The notes under the pieces are model-generated. The model was not told where the DNA came from, did no database searches, and saw nothing but the letters and a program-made list of their open reading frames with translations. The position numbers and the translations under genes are program-made. Shown here piece by piece: positions 35,411 to 43,925 of a stretch of DNA of 50,440 bases; position 1 is the stretch's first letter, and the number at the start of each line of letters is the position of its first letter. The stretch is from NCBI GenBank assembly GCA_026415135.1, contig JAOAHS010000019.1, positions 1 through 50,440 on the forward strand, read 5' to 3'. The stretch is from Calditerrivibrio sp. GTDB taxonomy: Bacteria > Chrysiogenota > Deferribacteres > Deferribacterales > Calditerrivibrionaceae.

Positions 35411-36514
35411 ATGTTTGGATTTGAAGAGAAATTGGCGAGATTGGTTTGTGATTATAGTTTGAAGATAAAAGAGGGTGAGGTGGTAGAGATAAGAGGTGAA
35501 AGTTGTGCTGAGCCTTTTATTAAAGTTTTGTATAAATATATTCTTACTCAGAATGCTTATCCCCTTGTTAGGATAAGTTTTAATGAGCAGTTATATACAT
35601 TTTATAAATATGCCAGTGAAAAGGTTATCGAAACTTTGCCTGAGGTATTGTTGACCACTGCCAAAACGGTTAATGCAGTTATAAATATAGATTCTGAGTC
35701 AAACACTAAGCAGCTTACCGGTGTGGATCCTGCAAAGATAGCTTTACATAGGAAGACTACAAAGGTTTTAAAAGATATTATGTTTGAAAGGGAGGCAAAG
35801 GGGGAATTCAGGTGGGTAATCGTACCTTATCCTACTTCTGCAATGGCTCAGGATGCTGAGATGAGTTTGGATGATTATGCCGATTTTTTGAAAATGGCTC
35901 TTAAGCTTGATGAGGTGGATCCTGTCTTGGCTTGGAATAGTGTGAATCTTTTTCAACAAAAAGTAGTAGAGATCTTAACGGATGCAAAGCAGATAAGGAT
36001 TCAGGGTACAAAAACCGACCTTACACTGAGTGTAGAAGGTAGAAAATGGATAAATTGTAGTGGAAGGCATAATCTACCAGATGGAGAGGTGTTTACCAGT
36101 CCTGTTGAGGATAGTGCCGAAGGGGAAATATTTTTTGATATCCCTACCTCTTTTATGGGTGTGGAGGTGCAGAACGTTCTTTTGAGATTTGAAAAGGGTA
36201 AAGTGGTGTATGCAAAGGCGGAAAAAGGCGATGGCTTTTTACAGAAAATGTTGGAAACGGATGATGGTGCACGATATGTAGGGGAAATTGCCTTTGGATT
36301 GAACGATTCTATTACTATTCCCAGTAAGAATATACTTTTTGATGAAAAAATAGGTAAAAGCCTTCATCTTGCTATAGGTTCATCCTATCCAGAAACTGGT
36401 GGTAAAAACCAGTCGGGACTTCATTGGGATCTGATTAAAGACATGAAGCGTTCGAGTGAGGTATATAGGGATGGAGTTTTGATATACAAAGATGGGGTAT
36501 TTTTAAATGTTTAA
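35411..36514 (+). CDS. M29 family aminopeptidase
   Basis: A 367-residue metallopeptidase of the thermophilic aminopeptidase family (AmpS/PepS/aminopeptidase T). Likely metal ligands are in NLPDGEVFTSPVEDS (Glu), VGEIAFGLND (Glu), LHLAIGSSYPETGGKNQSGLHWDLIKDM (His, Tyr, His, Asp). A GGAGAG overlapping the end of rpoD precedes the ATG. It probably releases N-terminal residues from peptides in the cytosol. It overlaps the next gene by eight bases. Confidence 0.9.
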   Translation: MFGFEEKLARLVCDYSLKIKEGEVVEIRGESCAEPFIKVLYKYILTQNAYPLVRISFNEQLYTFYKYASEKVIETLPEVLLTTAKTVNAVINIDSESNTKQLTGVDPAKIALHRKTTKVLKDIMFEREAKGEFRWVIVPYPTSAMAQDAEMSLDDYADFLKMALKLDEVDPVLAWNSVNLFQQKVVEILTDAKQIRIQGTKTDLTLSVEGRKWINCSGRHNLPDGEVFTSPVEDSAEGEIFFDIPTSFMGVEVQNVLLRFEKGKVVYAKAEKGDGFLQKMLETDDGARYVGEIAFGLNDSITIPSKNILFDEKIGKSLHLAIGSSYPETGGKNQSGLHWDLIKDMKRSSEVYRDGVLIYKDGVFLNV

Positions 36515-37589
36515 TGCCTTTTTCTTCCATTGCCCAGTTAAAGTACATGTGGAAAGGGATCCTTATGAAGTATTAACAAATTTTTTAAAGGATTGTAAAA
36601 GGGTTGGTGTTGTATCTGGTAAAAGGGCTATCTTTGTTACCGGTTTTAGTGACTTTTTGGTGGATAGATTCAGGGAACATGATATTTATTTTTTTAATGA
36701 AGTGAATGAAAACCCCACGATAAATGAGGTTTTAAAGGCTGGTAGGTTCTTAAAGGACAATAAAGTGGAAAAAGTTATCGCTTTTGGTGGTGGTAGTGCC
36801 CTTGATGCTGGTAAAGCGGCTGCGATTTTTGCCACAAATAATGTCCCCTTTTATGAGCTTCTAAATGCTGAAAAATATAATATGCCTTTACCTTTAATTG
36901 CAATTCCTACTACGTGTGGTACTGGTTCTGAGGTTAATCATTACAGTATTATAACTGATCTTGAAAAGTTAGATAAGGTAAATTTTAATAAACCATTCAC
37001 GTTTCCAAAAGAAGCAATTCTTTGGTCAGAATTTATAAAAACCCTTGATAAACAGATTATGTTGTACACTGTATACGATGCTTTTACCCATGCCTTTGAG
37101 GGGTTTGTATCCAAGAGATCTAATAAGTTTTCAGATATAGTGGCAAAAGAAGCTATGTATATAATCTTGAAAAATTTAAAGTCTGTTTGCGAGGGAAGGG
37201 ACTGTGATATAAAGGAGCTTCTTTTTGCATCATCACTTGCCGGTGTTGTAATTTTACATACAGGTACCACTGTGCTTCATGCATTGGGTTATTATTTGAC
37301 AAATGTTCACAGGGTTCAGCATGGCCTTGCCAATCTATCATTGCTTACAAAGTATATTAAGATGTGTGAAGATTCTAATATAGAAAAGTTAAAACTTTTA
37401 CGACTATTGGAAAAAGAGGTGGGAATTACTGTTGAAGAGTCTGTGCAGGAGATATTTGGGGGTATTGTTGCTAATGTTTTTGAACGTGTTGATGTGGAAA
37501 AGATGGTGGAATATGCTATTAAAAAACCTAATGCTTTATCTACTCCTTTTGAAGTAGATAAAAATTATATTCTAGAGCATCTTGTCTAA
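36507..37589 (+). CDS. Iron-containing alcohol dehydrogenase
   Basis: A 360-residue type III (iron-type) alcohol dehydrogenase. The NAD-binding motif is AFGGGSALDAGKAAA (about residues 92-106); PTTCGTGSEV and metal ligands in YDAFTHAFEGF (Asp, His), TTVLHALGYYL and RVQHGLAN (His residues) are present. The substrate is unknown; the family covers butanol, lactaldehyde, 1,3-propanediol and other dehydrogenases. It is shorter at the C-terminus than usual and runs 50 bases into the convergent transglycosylase gene. Confidence 0.88.
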   Translation: MFNAFFFHCPVKVHVERDPYEVLTNFLKDCKRVGVVSGKRAIFVTGFSDFLVDRFREHDIYFFNEVNENPTINEVLKAGRFLKDNKVEKVIAFGGGSALDAGKAAAIFATNNVPFYELLNAEKYNMPLPLIAIPTTCGTGSEVNHYSIITDLEKLDKVNFNKPFTFPKEAILWSEFIKTLDKQIMLYTVYDAFTHAFEGFVSKRSNKFSDIVAKEAMYIILKNLKSVCEGRDCDIKELLFASSLAGVVILHTGTTVLHALGYYLTNVHRVQHGLANLSLLTKYIKMCEDSNIEKLKLLRLLEKEVGITVEESVQEIFGGIVANVFERVDVEKMVEYAIKKPNALSTPFEVDKNYILEHLV

Positions 37590-38160
37590 TTTTTGAATAC
37601 TTTTCCATAATTTTTTTTACGTATATTTCAGTTTCACCTATTTTAGGTATTGACATGTTTTTTAATACTTTGGTTGGTCCGGCATTGTAAGCAGATAGTG
37701 CAAGATCAAGTCTCCTGAATCTCTTTATCTGCATAGATAAATATTTTATCCCTGCTTCTATATTTTGCTCTATATCAAAAGGTTTTTGAAAACCGATATC
37801 ATAAAAAGTAGATGGCATCACTTGCATAAGACCAACTGCTCCTGTCCTTGAGATAGCATATTTTTTGTATTTTGATTCGACTTCTATAACAATTTTTACT
37901 AATTCTGGATCTATTTTGTATTTTTGACAATGTTTTTCTATTATTTTATAGAGTTCTTCCTTTGAAGGTAGAGGAATTAATACCCCGGTATCTGTTATAA
38001 TGTAGTGTAGGAGTATATAAACACTAATAGTTCTTGATTTTATAAAAAAAGGGTTTATAATGGATTTTGGGTTAAAAGTAGTGAAAAAAGTTACAAAATT
38101 TATAAAAAGTAGATGGGCCAGAAATAACGATAATGTGTATTTGTATATTTTTTCAACCAT
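37540..38160 (-). CDS. Lytic transglycosylase (SLT domain)
   Basis: A 206-residue membrane-anchored (helix about 8-26) peptidoglycan lytic transglycosylase. The SLT domain spans about 70-195: the catalytic Glu is in IVIEVESKYKKYAIS, followed by GAVGLMQVMPSTF, EQNIEAGIKYLS and ALSAYNAGPTKV, all hallmark segments. It cleaves glycan strands to 1,6-anhydro-MurNAc. Its last 17 codons overlap the end of the alcohol dehydrogenase gene on the other strand. Divergent from metF. Confidence 0.92.
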   Translation of the reverse strand: MVEKIYKYTLSLFLAHLLFINFVTFFTTFNPKSIINPFFIKSRTISVYILLHYIITDTGVLIPLPSKEELYKIIEKHCQKYKIDPELVKIVIEVESKYKKYAISRTGAVGLMQVMPSTFYDIGFQKPFDIEQNIEAGIKYLSMQIKRFRRLDLALSAYNAGPTKVLKNMSIPKIGETEIYVKKIMEKYSKIRQDALEYNFYLLQKE

Positions 38161-38216
38161 CTACGTAATATTTCATAAATTATTTTAGTAGTCAATAATA
38201 TTGTGGGAGTAGTTTA

Positions 38217-39071
38217 ATGAAGATTTCGAATATGCTGGAGAATAAACATTCTCTGATATCATTTGAGTTTTTTCCACCTAAAAAAATAGAAAACGAACAT
38301 ATACTTTTTGAAACGATAGATAGTTTGAAAAAATTTAAGCCAGATTTTGTTTCTATTACCTATGGAGCAGGTGGTAGCACTAAGGATAAAACCCTTGATT
38401 GGACGCTGAGAATCAAAAGGGATTACTCCATAGAGACGATGATGCATCTTACATGTATTACTTCAAATAGGAATGAGATAGATGATCTTTTGGATATTTT
38501 AAAAAAAAATGGGATCGAAAACATCCTCGCTTTAAGAGGTGATATACCAAAAGATGGCTTAGCCTATACAATTAGTTCAGATTTTAAGTACGCTGCCGAT
38601 CTTGTAAGAGAGATCAAACCCTATGGCTTTTGTATCGGGGTGGCAGGTTATCCTGAGGGGCATTTAGAAGCTGAGAGCCTTGAAAAAGATATTGAGCATT
38701 TGAAAGAAAAGATAGAGGCTGGAGGAGAATTTATTATAACCCAGCTCTTTTTTGATAATACTTTCTTTTATAGATATCTTGAAATACTTCAAATATATGG
38801 TATTGATCAACCGGTAATAGCTGGTATAATGCCGATTACTTCGTATGGGCAGATAGAGAAGTTTAAACAGATGTGTGGTGTGAGTATCCCACGTAGTTTG
38901 GTGGAAAAGATAGAGGGTAAGAATGATGATTATGTGTTTTCTGTGGGGGTAGAGTATTCCACCAGGCAGTGTGAGGAGCTTCTTAAAAACAAAGTAAGAG
39001 GACTTCATTTCTATACCCTTAATAGATCTGAAGCTACAGGTGAAATATTGAAGAATTTGGGATATGTATAA
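38217..39071 (+). CDS. metF: Methylenetetrahydrofolate reductase
   Basis: A 284-residue flavoprotein reducing 5,10-methylene-THF to 5-methyl-THF for methionine synthesis or the methyl branch of acetyl-CoA pathways. The N-terminus LISFEFFPPKKIEN, the region PDFVSITYGAGGSTKDKTL, NILALRGDIPKD and GVAGYPEGH, and FIITQLFFD are standard. GGGAG precedes the ATG. It overlaps mqnB by eight bases; no C-terminal extension is present. Confidence 0.96.
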   Translation: MKISNMLENKHSLISFEFFPPKKIENEHILFETIDSLKKFKPDFVSITYGAGGSTKDKTLDWTLRIKRDYSIETMMHLTCITSNRNEIDDLLDILKKNGIENILALRGDIPKDGLAYTISSDFKYAADLVREIKPYGFCIGVAGYPEGHLEAESLEKDIEHLKEKIEAGGEFIITQLFFDNTFFYRYLEILQIYGIDQPVIAGIMPITSYGQIEKFKQMCGVSIPRSLVEKIEGKNDDYVFSVGVEYSTRQCEELLKNKVRGLHFYTLNRSEATGEILKNLGYV

Positions 39072-39696
39072 AAGGATATTGATGTTTCCTACATTAAAAG
39101 AGGCTTCTTATGTCTTTAAAAAACGTTTTGACCAGAATAATGGTCTATTGTGTCTGAAACAAGGCGATGTCTTAGCTTGTGTGATAGGGGTGAGCAAATC
39201 AGCTTCTTTGATCAACACTTACAAGGTATTTGAAAGTTATGGGGCTGATGAATACTTCTTATTGGGTATAGGGGGAGCTTACAGAAAAAGTGGATTAAAA
39301 GTGGGGGACGTGGTAACGATCATGGAGGATTATTTCGTTGATGAGGGAGTTTTTTTAGGGGATAAGTTGATGGGATTGGATGAAATGGGGTTTGCTATTT
39401 GTGAAAAGAACAGGGTGTTTTTTAAGGTATGGGAGGACCTAAAGATAGTAACAGGTAATACAGTCTCGGTGTGTAGTGGGACAGATTTTTGGTCTGATAT
39501 GTTACAGTCAAAAACGAATGCAGATGTGGAAACAATGGAAGGGGCATCGGTGGGGCTTGTTGCAATGGGTTTTGGTAGGGATGTTTATCATATTAGGGCT
39601 ATTTCAAATTTTACAGGGGAAAGAAGGAATCAGGAATGGAATTTTATGCTTGCTATGGATAATCTTAGTGATTTTATAAGGAGAAACCTCTTATGA
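39064..39696 (+). CDS. mqnB: Futalosine hydrolase
   Basis: A 210-residue nucleoside phosphorylase-fold protein likely releasing hypoxanthine from futalosine in menaquinone synthesis. GIGGAYRKSGLKVGDVV is the phosphorylase-fold turn; VETMEGASVGLVAMGFGRDVYHIRAISNFTGERRNQEW at the end is close to the MqnB pattern, with the catalytic Asp of 5'-methylthioadenosine nucleosidases replaced by the RAISNFTGER segment. Another nucleosidase role cannot be excluded. Coupled to metF and to the transglycosylase after it. Confidence 0.82.
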   Translation: MYKRILMFPTLKEASYVFKKRFDQNNGLLCLKQGDVLACVIGVSKSASLINTYKVFESYGADEYFLLGIGGAYRKSGLKVGDVVTIMEDYFVDEGVFLGDKLMGLDEMGFAICEKNRVFFKVWEDLKIVTGNTVSVCSGTDFWSDMLQSKTNADVETMEGASVGLVAMGFGRDVYHIRAISNFTGERRNQEWNFMLAMDNLSDFIRRNLL

Positions 39697-40154
39697 GAGT
39701 CTTATTTTTTACTCTACTCTTGATGATGCACAATTTAGTTTATCCATACTGTTTCGATGAAGCAGAAAAACTGTATGGAGTAAGCAAGGATCTATTGATT
39801 GCTATAGCGATGGTCGAAAGTAACATGAAGCCAAATGCAATTAATAAAAACAAAAACGGAACCTTTGACTATGGTGTTATGCAGATAAATAGTGCTTGGT
39901 ATTATGAGTTAGGTGAGGAAAAATGGCATCGTTTGGCGGATCCTTGTGAAAATGTCAAAACTGGAGCCATGATACTATCTAAGTGCATAAATAGGTTTGG
40001 TTTTAACTGGAGAGCTGTTGATTGTTATAACAAGGGTTCTAAAGCTACTAATTATAGCACTTATATTTTAAAGGTATATAATCAGTTAAAAAAACAGAAA
40101 GGTGTAGAGGTGGTTAATAATCAAAAAGATAGACTTGATACAAAAAGCAACTGA
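39693..40154 (+). CDS. Small lytic transglycosylase (VirB1/IagB-like)
   Basis: A 153-residue exported protein with a signal peptide (about 1-19) and an SLT fold: catalytic Glu in AIAMVESNMKPNAIN, then GTFDYGVMQINSAWYYELG, DPCENVKTGAMILSKCI and AVDCYNKGS. The DYGVMQINS wording is that of the VirB1/IagB/PilT-associated group, which open local gaps in peptidoglycan for secretion or pilus machines. No such machine is encoded nearby. It overlaps mqnB by ATGA. Confidence 0.88.
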   Translation: MRVLFFTLLLMMHNLVYPYCFDEAEKLYGVSKDLLIAIAMVESNMKPNAINKNKNGTFDYGVMQINSAWYYELGEEKWHRLADPCENVKTGAMILSKCINRFGFNWRAVDCYNKGSKATNYSTYILKVYNQLKKQKGVEVVNNQKDRLDTKSN

Positions 40155-40197
40155 TAAGGTTCTATTCAAAGAGGATAAATCTTAAGAGGAGATTTTA

Positions 40198-41166
40198 ATG
40201 GGTTTTTTTGATGTTTTTAAGAAAAATGAGGAAAAGAAAGCTCAGAAGGATGAGTTGGGGTTGTTGGAAAGGCTGAAATCTGGTTTGGCGAAAACATCTA
40301 CAAAACTGGTGGGAGGGCTAGAAAACATTATTTTTGGTAAAAAGAAGATAGATGCCGAATTGTTTGATGAACTGGAGGAGCTTTTTATCACTGCCGATGT
40401 TGGTGTTAATACAACTTTGAAAATTATTGAAAAAGTAAAAAGCGATGTATCCCGGAATGTTTTAAAAGACCCCTCAGAGCTAAAAAATGCTATTAAAAAT
40501 GAGTTGATAAATATTTTAAGTATCAAAAATGAATTAAATACAACAGAAGATAAGCCTTTTGTCATGTTGATTGTAGGGGTAAATGGTACTGGTAAGACGA
40601 CAACTATTGCTAAATTAGCCAATATGTTTAAAAATAACGGATATTCGGTAATTTTAGCTGCTGGTGATACTTTTAGGGCAGCAGCTATAGAGCAGTTGCA
40701 GGTCTGGGGAGATCGTGTGGGTGTTCCTGTGATTAGGCAGTCTGAGGGGAGTGACTCGGCTGCAGTCATTTTTGATGCTGTTGAGTCTGCCAAAGCTAAA
40801 GGGGTAGAAATTGTTATTGCAGATACTGCCGGTAGGCTTCATAATAAATTCAATCTTATGAATGAGTTAAAGAAAGTTGTAAAGGTAATAAAAAAAACTA
40901 TTCCAAGTGCTCCCCATGAGGTATTGTTGGTAATAGATGCTACCAGTGGTCAAAATGCCATAGAGCAAGCGAGAAGATTTAAAGAAGAGATAGGGGTGAC
41001 AGGCATTGTTCTTACCAAGCTTGATGGAACTGCAAAAGGTGGTGTCATTGTGGGTATAGTGGATGAAACTGGGATACCTGTAAAATTCATAGGTTTTGGT
41101 GAAAAGATGGATGATTTGAAGCCTTTTGATGCCAAGCTTTTTGTGGATGCTCTTTTTGATAAGTAG
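40198..41166 (+). CDS. ftsY: Signal recognition particle receptor FtsY
   Basis: A 322-residue GTPase docking SRP-ribosome complexes at the membrane. The acidic A domain is nearly absent (about 20 residues); the N domain (about 25-115) and G domain are complete: [15 protein letters not shown] (G1), [47 protein letters not shown] precedes the ATG. First of four closely spaced genes ending with the ROK kinase. Confidence 0.96.
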   Translation: MGFFDVFKKNEEKKAQKDELGLLERLKSGLAKTSTKLVGGLENIIFGKKKIDAELFDELEELFITADVGVNTTLKIIEKVKSDVSRNVLKDPSELKNAIKNELINILSIKNELNTTEDKPFVMLIVGVNGTGKTTTIAKLANMFKNNGYSVILAAGDTFRAAAIEQLQVWGDRVGVPVIRQSEGSDSAAVIFDAVESAKAKGVEIVIADTAGRLHNKFNLMNELKKVVKVIKKTIPSAPHEVLLVIDATSGQNAIEQARRFKEEIGVTGIVLTKLDGTAKGGVIVGIVDETGIPVKFIGFGEKMDDLKPFDAKLFVDALFDK

Positions 41167-41173
41167 GTTGTAA

Positions 41174-41941
41174 ATGTTTGATAGGGAACTTTTTCGTTGG
41201 TTATATTTGGAGAATGATCGATCGGATATATACTCTCCGGTTGTCTGGAATGGCTACCAGCTTAATTACTTTGACTATGCTGGTGAGAGTTTTATCATAA
41301 AAGATGATTATAAGCCCATTGACGCCCTGTACTTTTCTATAAACTTTTATAAAAAAGGTGAATTAAACCTTATACACCTATCAAATCTGGCGTGTATTGT
41401 TCAAAAGTTAGGTGTGTTGTTTTCCGATATAGATCTTTTCAAGAAGTATGGAATAAAAAGCAGTTTTGATTTTGAACTACTGCTTTATTTTAATAAATTG
41501 CCTGATAAATTAAAAAAATACCTGTCCGAGAAGGAAGTATCCCTAAAATATATAAAACAGATTAGGTCTTTAAGCCACGATACTTTGATCCATCTGGTGA
41601 ATTTTGTTGAACGCTTCCCATCTTTGGGAGAATTTAGGGGTTTTTTAAATGATCTTTTTGATTTTGGAGGTGTGATTGGAGGGGATTTGGGACAGCTTAA
41701 ACTGATTAAAAGGAAGAGGGATGAGGAATATTATACTTTTCTGGAATCTTTTAATAAAATACTTATGGGATTTAAACATGTTCAAGTCAGAAATAGTAAC
41801 AACTTTGAAAAAAGTGAGCTTATAATCTCCTTTTCCATAAGCAATATCGATGACCTGTATAAGGCATTGGATGAGCTAACATATAACACTGATAACTTCA
41901 AAAAGCTCTTTTCTCTGATGGAGGATTATGGTATTTCTTAA
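41174..41941 (+). CDS. Unknown protein with ParB-HTH-like middle
   Basis: A 255-residue protein I cannot name. Residues about 58-135 ([20 protein letters not shown], then the helix before [33 protein letters not shown]) follow the layout of the ParB/Spo0J helix-turn-helix: a helix, recognition-like helix, LPxxLKxxLxxxxxSLxxxxxxxSL. There is no ParB N-terminal CTPase motif (GERR). The C-terminal third is charged. It overlaps the SPL-family radical SAM gene by 14 bases, so the two are probably functionally linked. Confidence 0.6.
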   Translation: MFDRELFRWLYLENDRSDIYSPVVWNGYQLNYFDYAGESFIIKDDYKPIDALYFSINFYKKGELNLIHLSNLACIVQKLGVLFSDIDLFKKYGIKSSFDFELLLYFNKLPDKLKKYLSEKEVSLKYIKQIRSLSHDTLIHLVNFVERFPSLGEFRGFLNDLFDFGGVIGGDLGQLKLIKRKRDEEYYTFLESFNKILMGFKHVQVRNSNNFEKSELIISFSISNIDDLYKALDELTYNTDNFKKLFSLMEDYGIS

Positions 41942-42950
41942 TAAAAAATGTCTTGGAGGCTACTTCCATAGGTTATTTGAAAAGAAGGGGATAGCTTATT
42001 ATCCCGTTTCATCTGAAGATGAGATCGAGGATTGTAAAAAAAACATATACATCACTTCCCAGAAAAACAGGTTTGTTCACAAATGCCCCGGCACAAAAGA
42101 ATATAGATGTTGTAACTATATGGTAGTGGATGTAGTTGAAGGTTGTCCTTTTGACTGCTCTTATTGTATCTTGCAGGTTTACCTGAATAATGATTTTATA
42201 AAAGTCTATGACGATCTTGAAGAAATAATATATAATGTCAAACAACTGGATAAAAAAGGGCGTTTTAGGTTAGGTACAGGGGAGTTATCAGATAGCCTTG
42301 CTCTTGATCATATTTTGTATTTGACAGACTTTTTTATCCCACTCATTAACGAATGTGAAAATATCCGGTTTGAATTTAAAACCAAATCTGATAATATTAA
42401 AAATTTATTCAATCATGATCCGAAAAATATTTTAGTTTCATTTAGCTTAAATCCCCAGGAGATAGTATCCAGTGAAGAACATTTTACAGTATCGGTAAGT
42501 AGAAGAATATTTGCAGCTAAAGCTTTAACTGAATATGGTTACAAAGTGGGCTTTCATTTCGATCCCTTGATAGATTGGGATAACTTTGAAGGATTATACG
42601 CTGATCTTATTGAGGATCTGTTTGATAATATAGCTGAAAAAGATGTGGAATTTATTAGTATTTCAAGTTTTAGGTTTATTCCTGAGCTTGCAGATATTAT
42701 CAGGATAAAGTTTCCCCACACCAAGATCTTAGCTAATACTTTTGTGAAATCCCTTGATGGTAAGATGAGGTATTTTAAAGGTAAAAGGTTTAAAATGTTA
42801 AGTTTTATATATTCCAAAATCAGATCGAGCTGGAAAGATGTATTTATTTATTTCTGCATGGAGGATGAAACTATTTGGAGAAGAGTTATAGGCTATGATC
42901 CCGGTGATAGAGAAAAGTTTGAAGCATATTTTAATTGGAAAAGAGTATGA
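41928..42950 (+). CDS. SPL-family radical SAM protein
   Basis: A 340-residue radical SAM enzyme related to spore photoproduct lyase (SplB). The segment VHKCPGTKEYRCCNYMVVDV, then EGCPFDCSYCILQVYLN (cluster Cys 73, 77 and 80) closely follows the SPL pattern. The region equivalent to the SPL catalytic Cys (CTSDxVGIEH in Bacillus, from memory) reads ELSDSLALDH, so that Cys is absent. The organism has no visible sporulation genes; a non-spore DNA repair or other radical reaction is possible. ATG follows GGAGG at only three bases. ATGA-coupled to the ROK gene. Confidence 0.85.
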   Translation: MVFLNKKCLGGYFHRLFEKKGIAYYPVSSEDEIEDCKKNIYITSQKNRFVHKCPGTKEYRCCNYMVVDVVEGCPFDCSYCILQVYLNNDFIKVYDDLEEIIYNVKQLDKKGRFRLGTGELSDSLALDHILYLTDFFIPLINECENIRFEFKTKSDNIKNLFNHDPKNILVSFSLNPQEIVSSEEHFTVSVSRRIFAAKALTEYGYKVGFHFDPLIDWDNFEGLYADLIEDLFDNIAEKDVEFISISSFRFIPELADIIRIKFPHTKILANTFVKSLDGKMRYFKGKRFKMLSFIYSKIRSSWKDVFIYFCMEDETIWRRVIGYDPGDREKFEAYFNWKRV

Positions 42951-43852
42951 ATGTATTATCCATCGATATAGGCGGGACTAACGTTAAGTATGGTTTCTTC
43001 AAGGTCTTGGATAAAGACAATGTGGAGTTACAAAACTTTAGTTTTTTTAAAACACCAAAAGATTTTAATGAGTTTGTGCTTAGGATAGAGGAATGTACAA
43101 AGCATACTGCTTTTGATGTTGTAAGTGTTGCAATACCTGGGGTTTATGATTTTATAAAGGATGAGATTATTTATGCTCCTAATATTCAGTTTTTAGATGG
43201 TATAAAAATAAAAACCTCTTTTAATGAAATGTTAAGGTGTGATGTTTTAGTAGAAAATGATGGTAATCTAGCTGCTTTGGGTGAATATTTTTTTGTAGAA
43301 AAGTCAAGTATAAGGGATTTTGTGTTGGTTACATTGGGTACTGGTGTAGGAGGTGGAGTTATTTTCGATGGGAAAATCCTATCTGGTAAGACTACAATAT
43401 CGGAGATAGGACATATCACCATAAATTTTAATGGAAGAAAGTGTGGTTGTGGCAAGATGGGCTGTTTTGAGGCGTATTGTGGTATGGGTGGTTTGATTGA
43501 AACATATAAAGAAGTTTCAGGTCTTTATGTTTCTAAGGCGGATGAGATTTTTAAAAAGTGTTCCAATAAGGATGTTTTAGCAAAGATAAGTGTGGACATA
43601 TTTGCTTATCATTTAGCGTCTGGTTTAGTGTCTATAGCCAATATCTTTGCTCCCGAAATTATTAAGATAGGTGGAGGTCTTTCTTTTAGTAGTAATCTTT
43701 ATTACAGAAAAACTATAAGGTATTTTTCTAAAATGATCTTTCCTGCGTTTAAAACAAAGACGAAGCTATCCATTGCAGAGCTAAGAAATAATGCGGGGAT
43801 ATATGGGGGTGTAGCTTTAGCTTTGATGTCTTGTAGCTTAAAAAAAACTTGA
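42947..43852 (+). CDS. ROK family sugar kinase (glucokinase-like)
   Basis: A 301-residue ROK protein without a DNA-binding domain. SIDIGGTNVKYG (phosphate-1), VENDGNLAALGEY (catalytic Asp), VTLGTGVGGGVIFDGKILSG, and the zinc-binding GHITINFNGRKCGCGKMGCFEAYCG are all clear. It is likely an ATP-dependent glucokinase or N-acetylsugar kinase. The ATG at 42947 overlaps the upstream stop; an earlier in-frame ATG at 42935 lies within the SPL gene and is less likely. Confidence 0.9.
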   Translation: MNVLSIDIGGTNVKYGFFKVLDKDNVELQNFSFFKTPKDFNEFVLRIEECTKHTAFDVVSVAIPGVYDFIKDEIIYAPNIQFLDGIKIKTSFNEMLRCDVLVENDGNLAALGEYFFVEKSSIRDFVLVTLGTGVGGGVIFDGKILSGKTTISEIGHITINFNGRKCGCGKMGCFEAYCGMGGLIETYKEVSGLYVSKADEIFKKCSNKDVLAKISVDIFAYHLASGLVSIANIFAPEIIKIGGGLSFSSNLYYRKTIRYFSKMIFPAFKTKTKLSIAELRNNAGIYGGVALALMSCSLKKT

Positions 43853-43883
43853 TAAAAAGGTTGTTTGGTGTTAAAAAAATCTT

Positions 43884-43911
43884 TTGTAACTCTTATATGT
43901 ACAAATAATAA
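43884..43911 (+). promoter_or_regulatory. Candidate promoter for ileS
   Basis: TTGTAA (43884-43889) and TAATAA (43906-43911), 16-base spacer, in the 73-base gap before ileS. The gap is too short for a T-box leader and none is seen. Confidence 0.35.
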
Positions 43912-43925
43912 ATACGGGAGTTAGT

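Noticed and set aside
40242-40793. 183-residue open frame on the minus strand
   Set aside because: It lies wholly inside ftsY, is Ser/Pro/Ala-rich, and has no ribosome binding site; an antisense shadow commonly seen across SRP GTPase genes.
43853-43925. Possible T-box riboswitch before ileS
   Set aside because: The gap is only 73 bases and holds no antiterminator or specifier structure.
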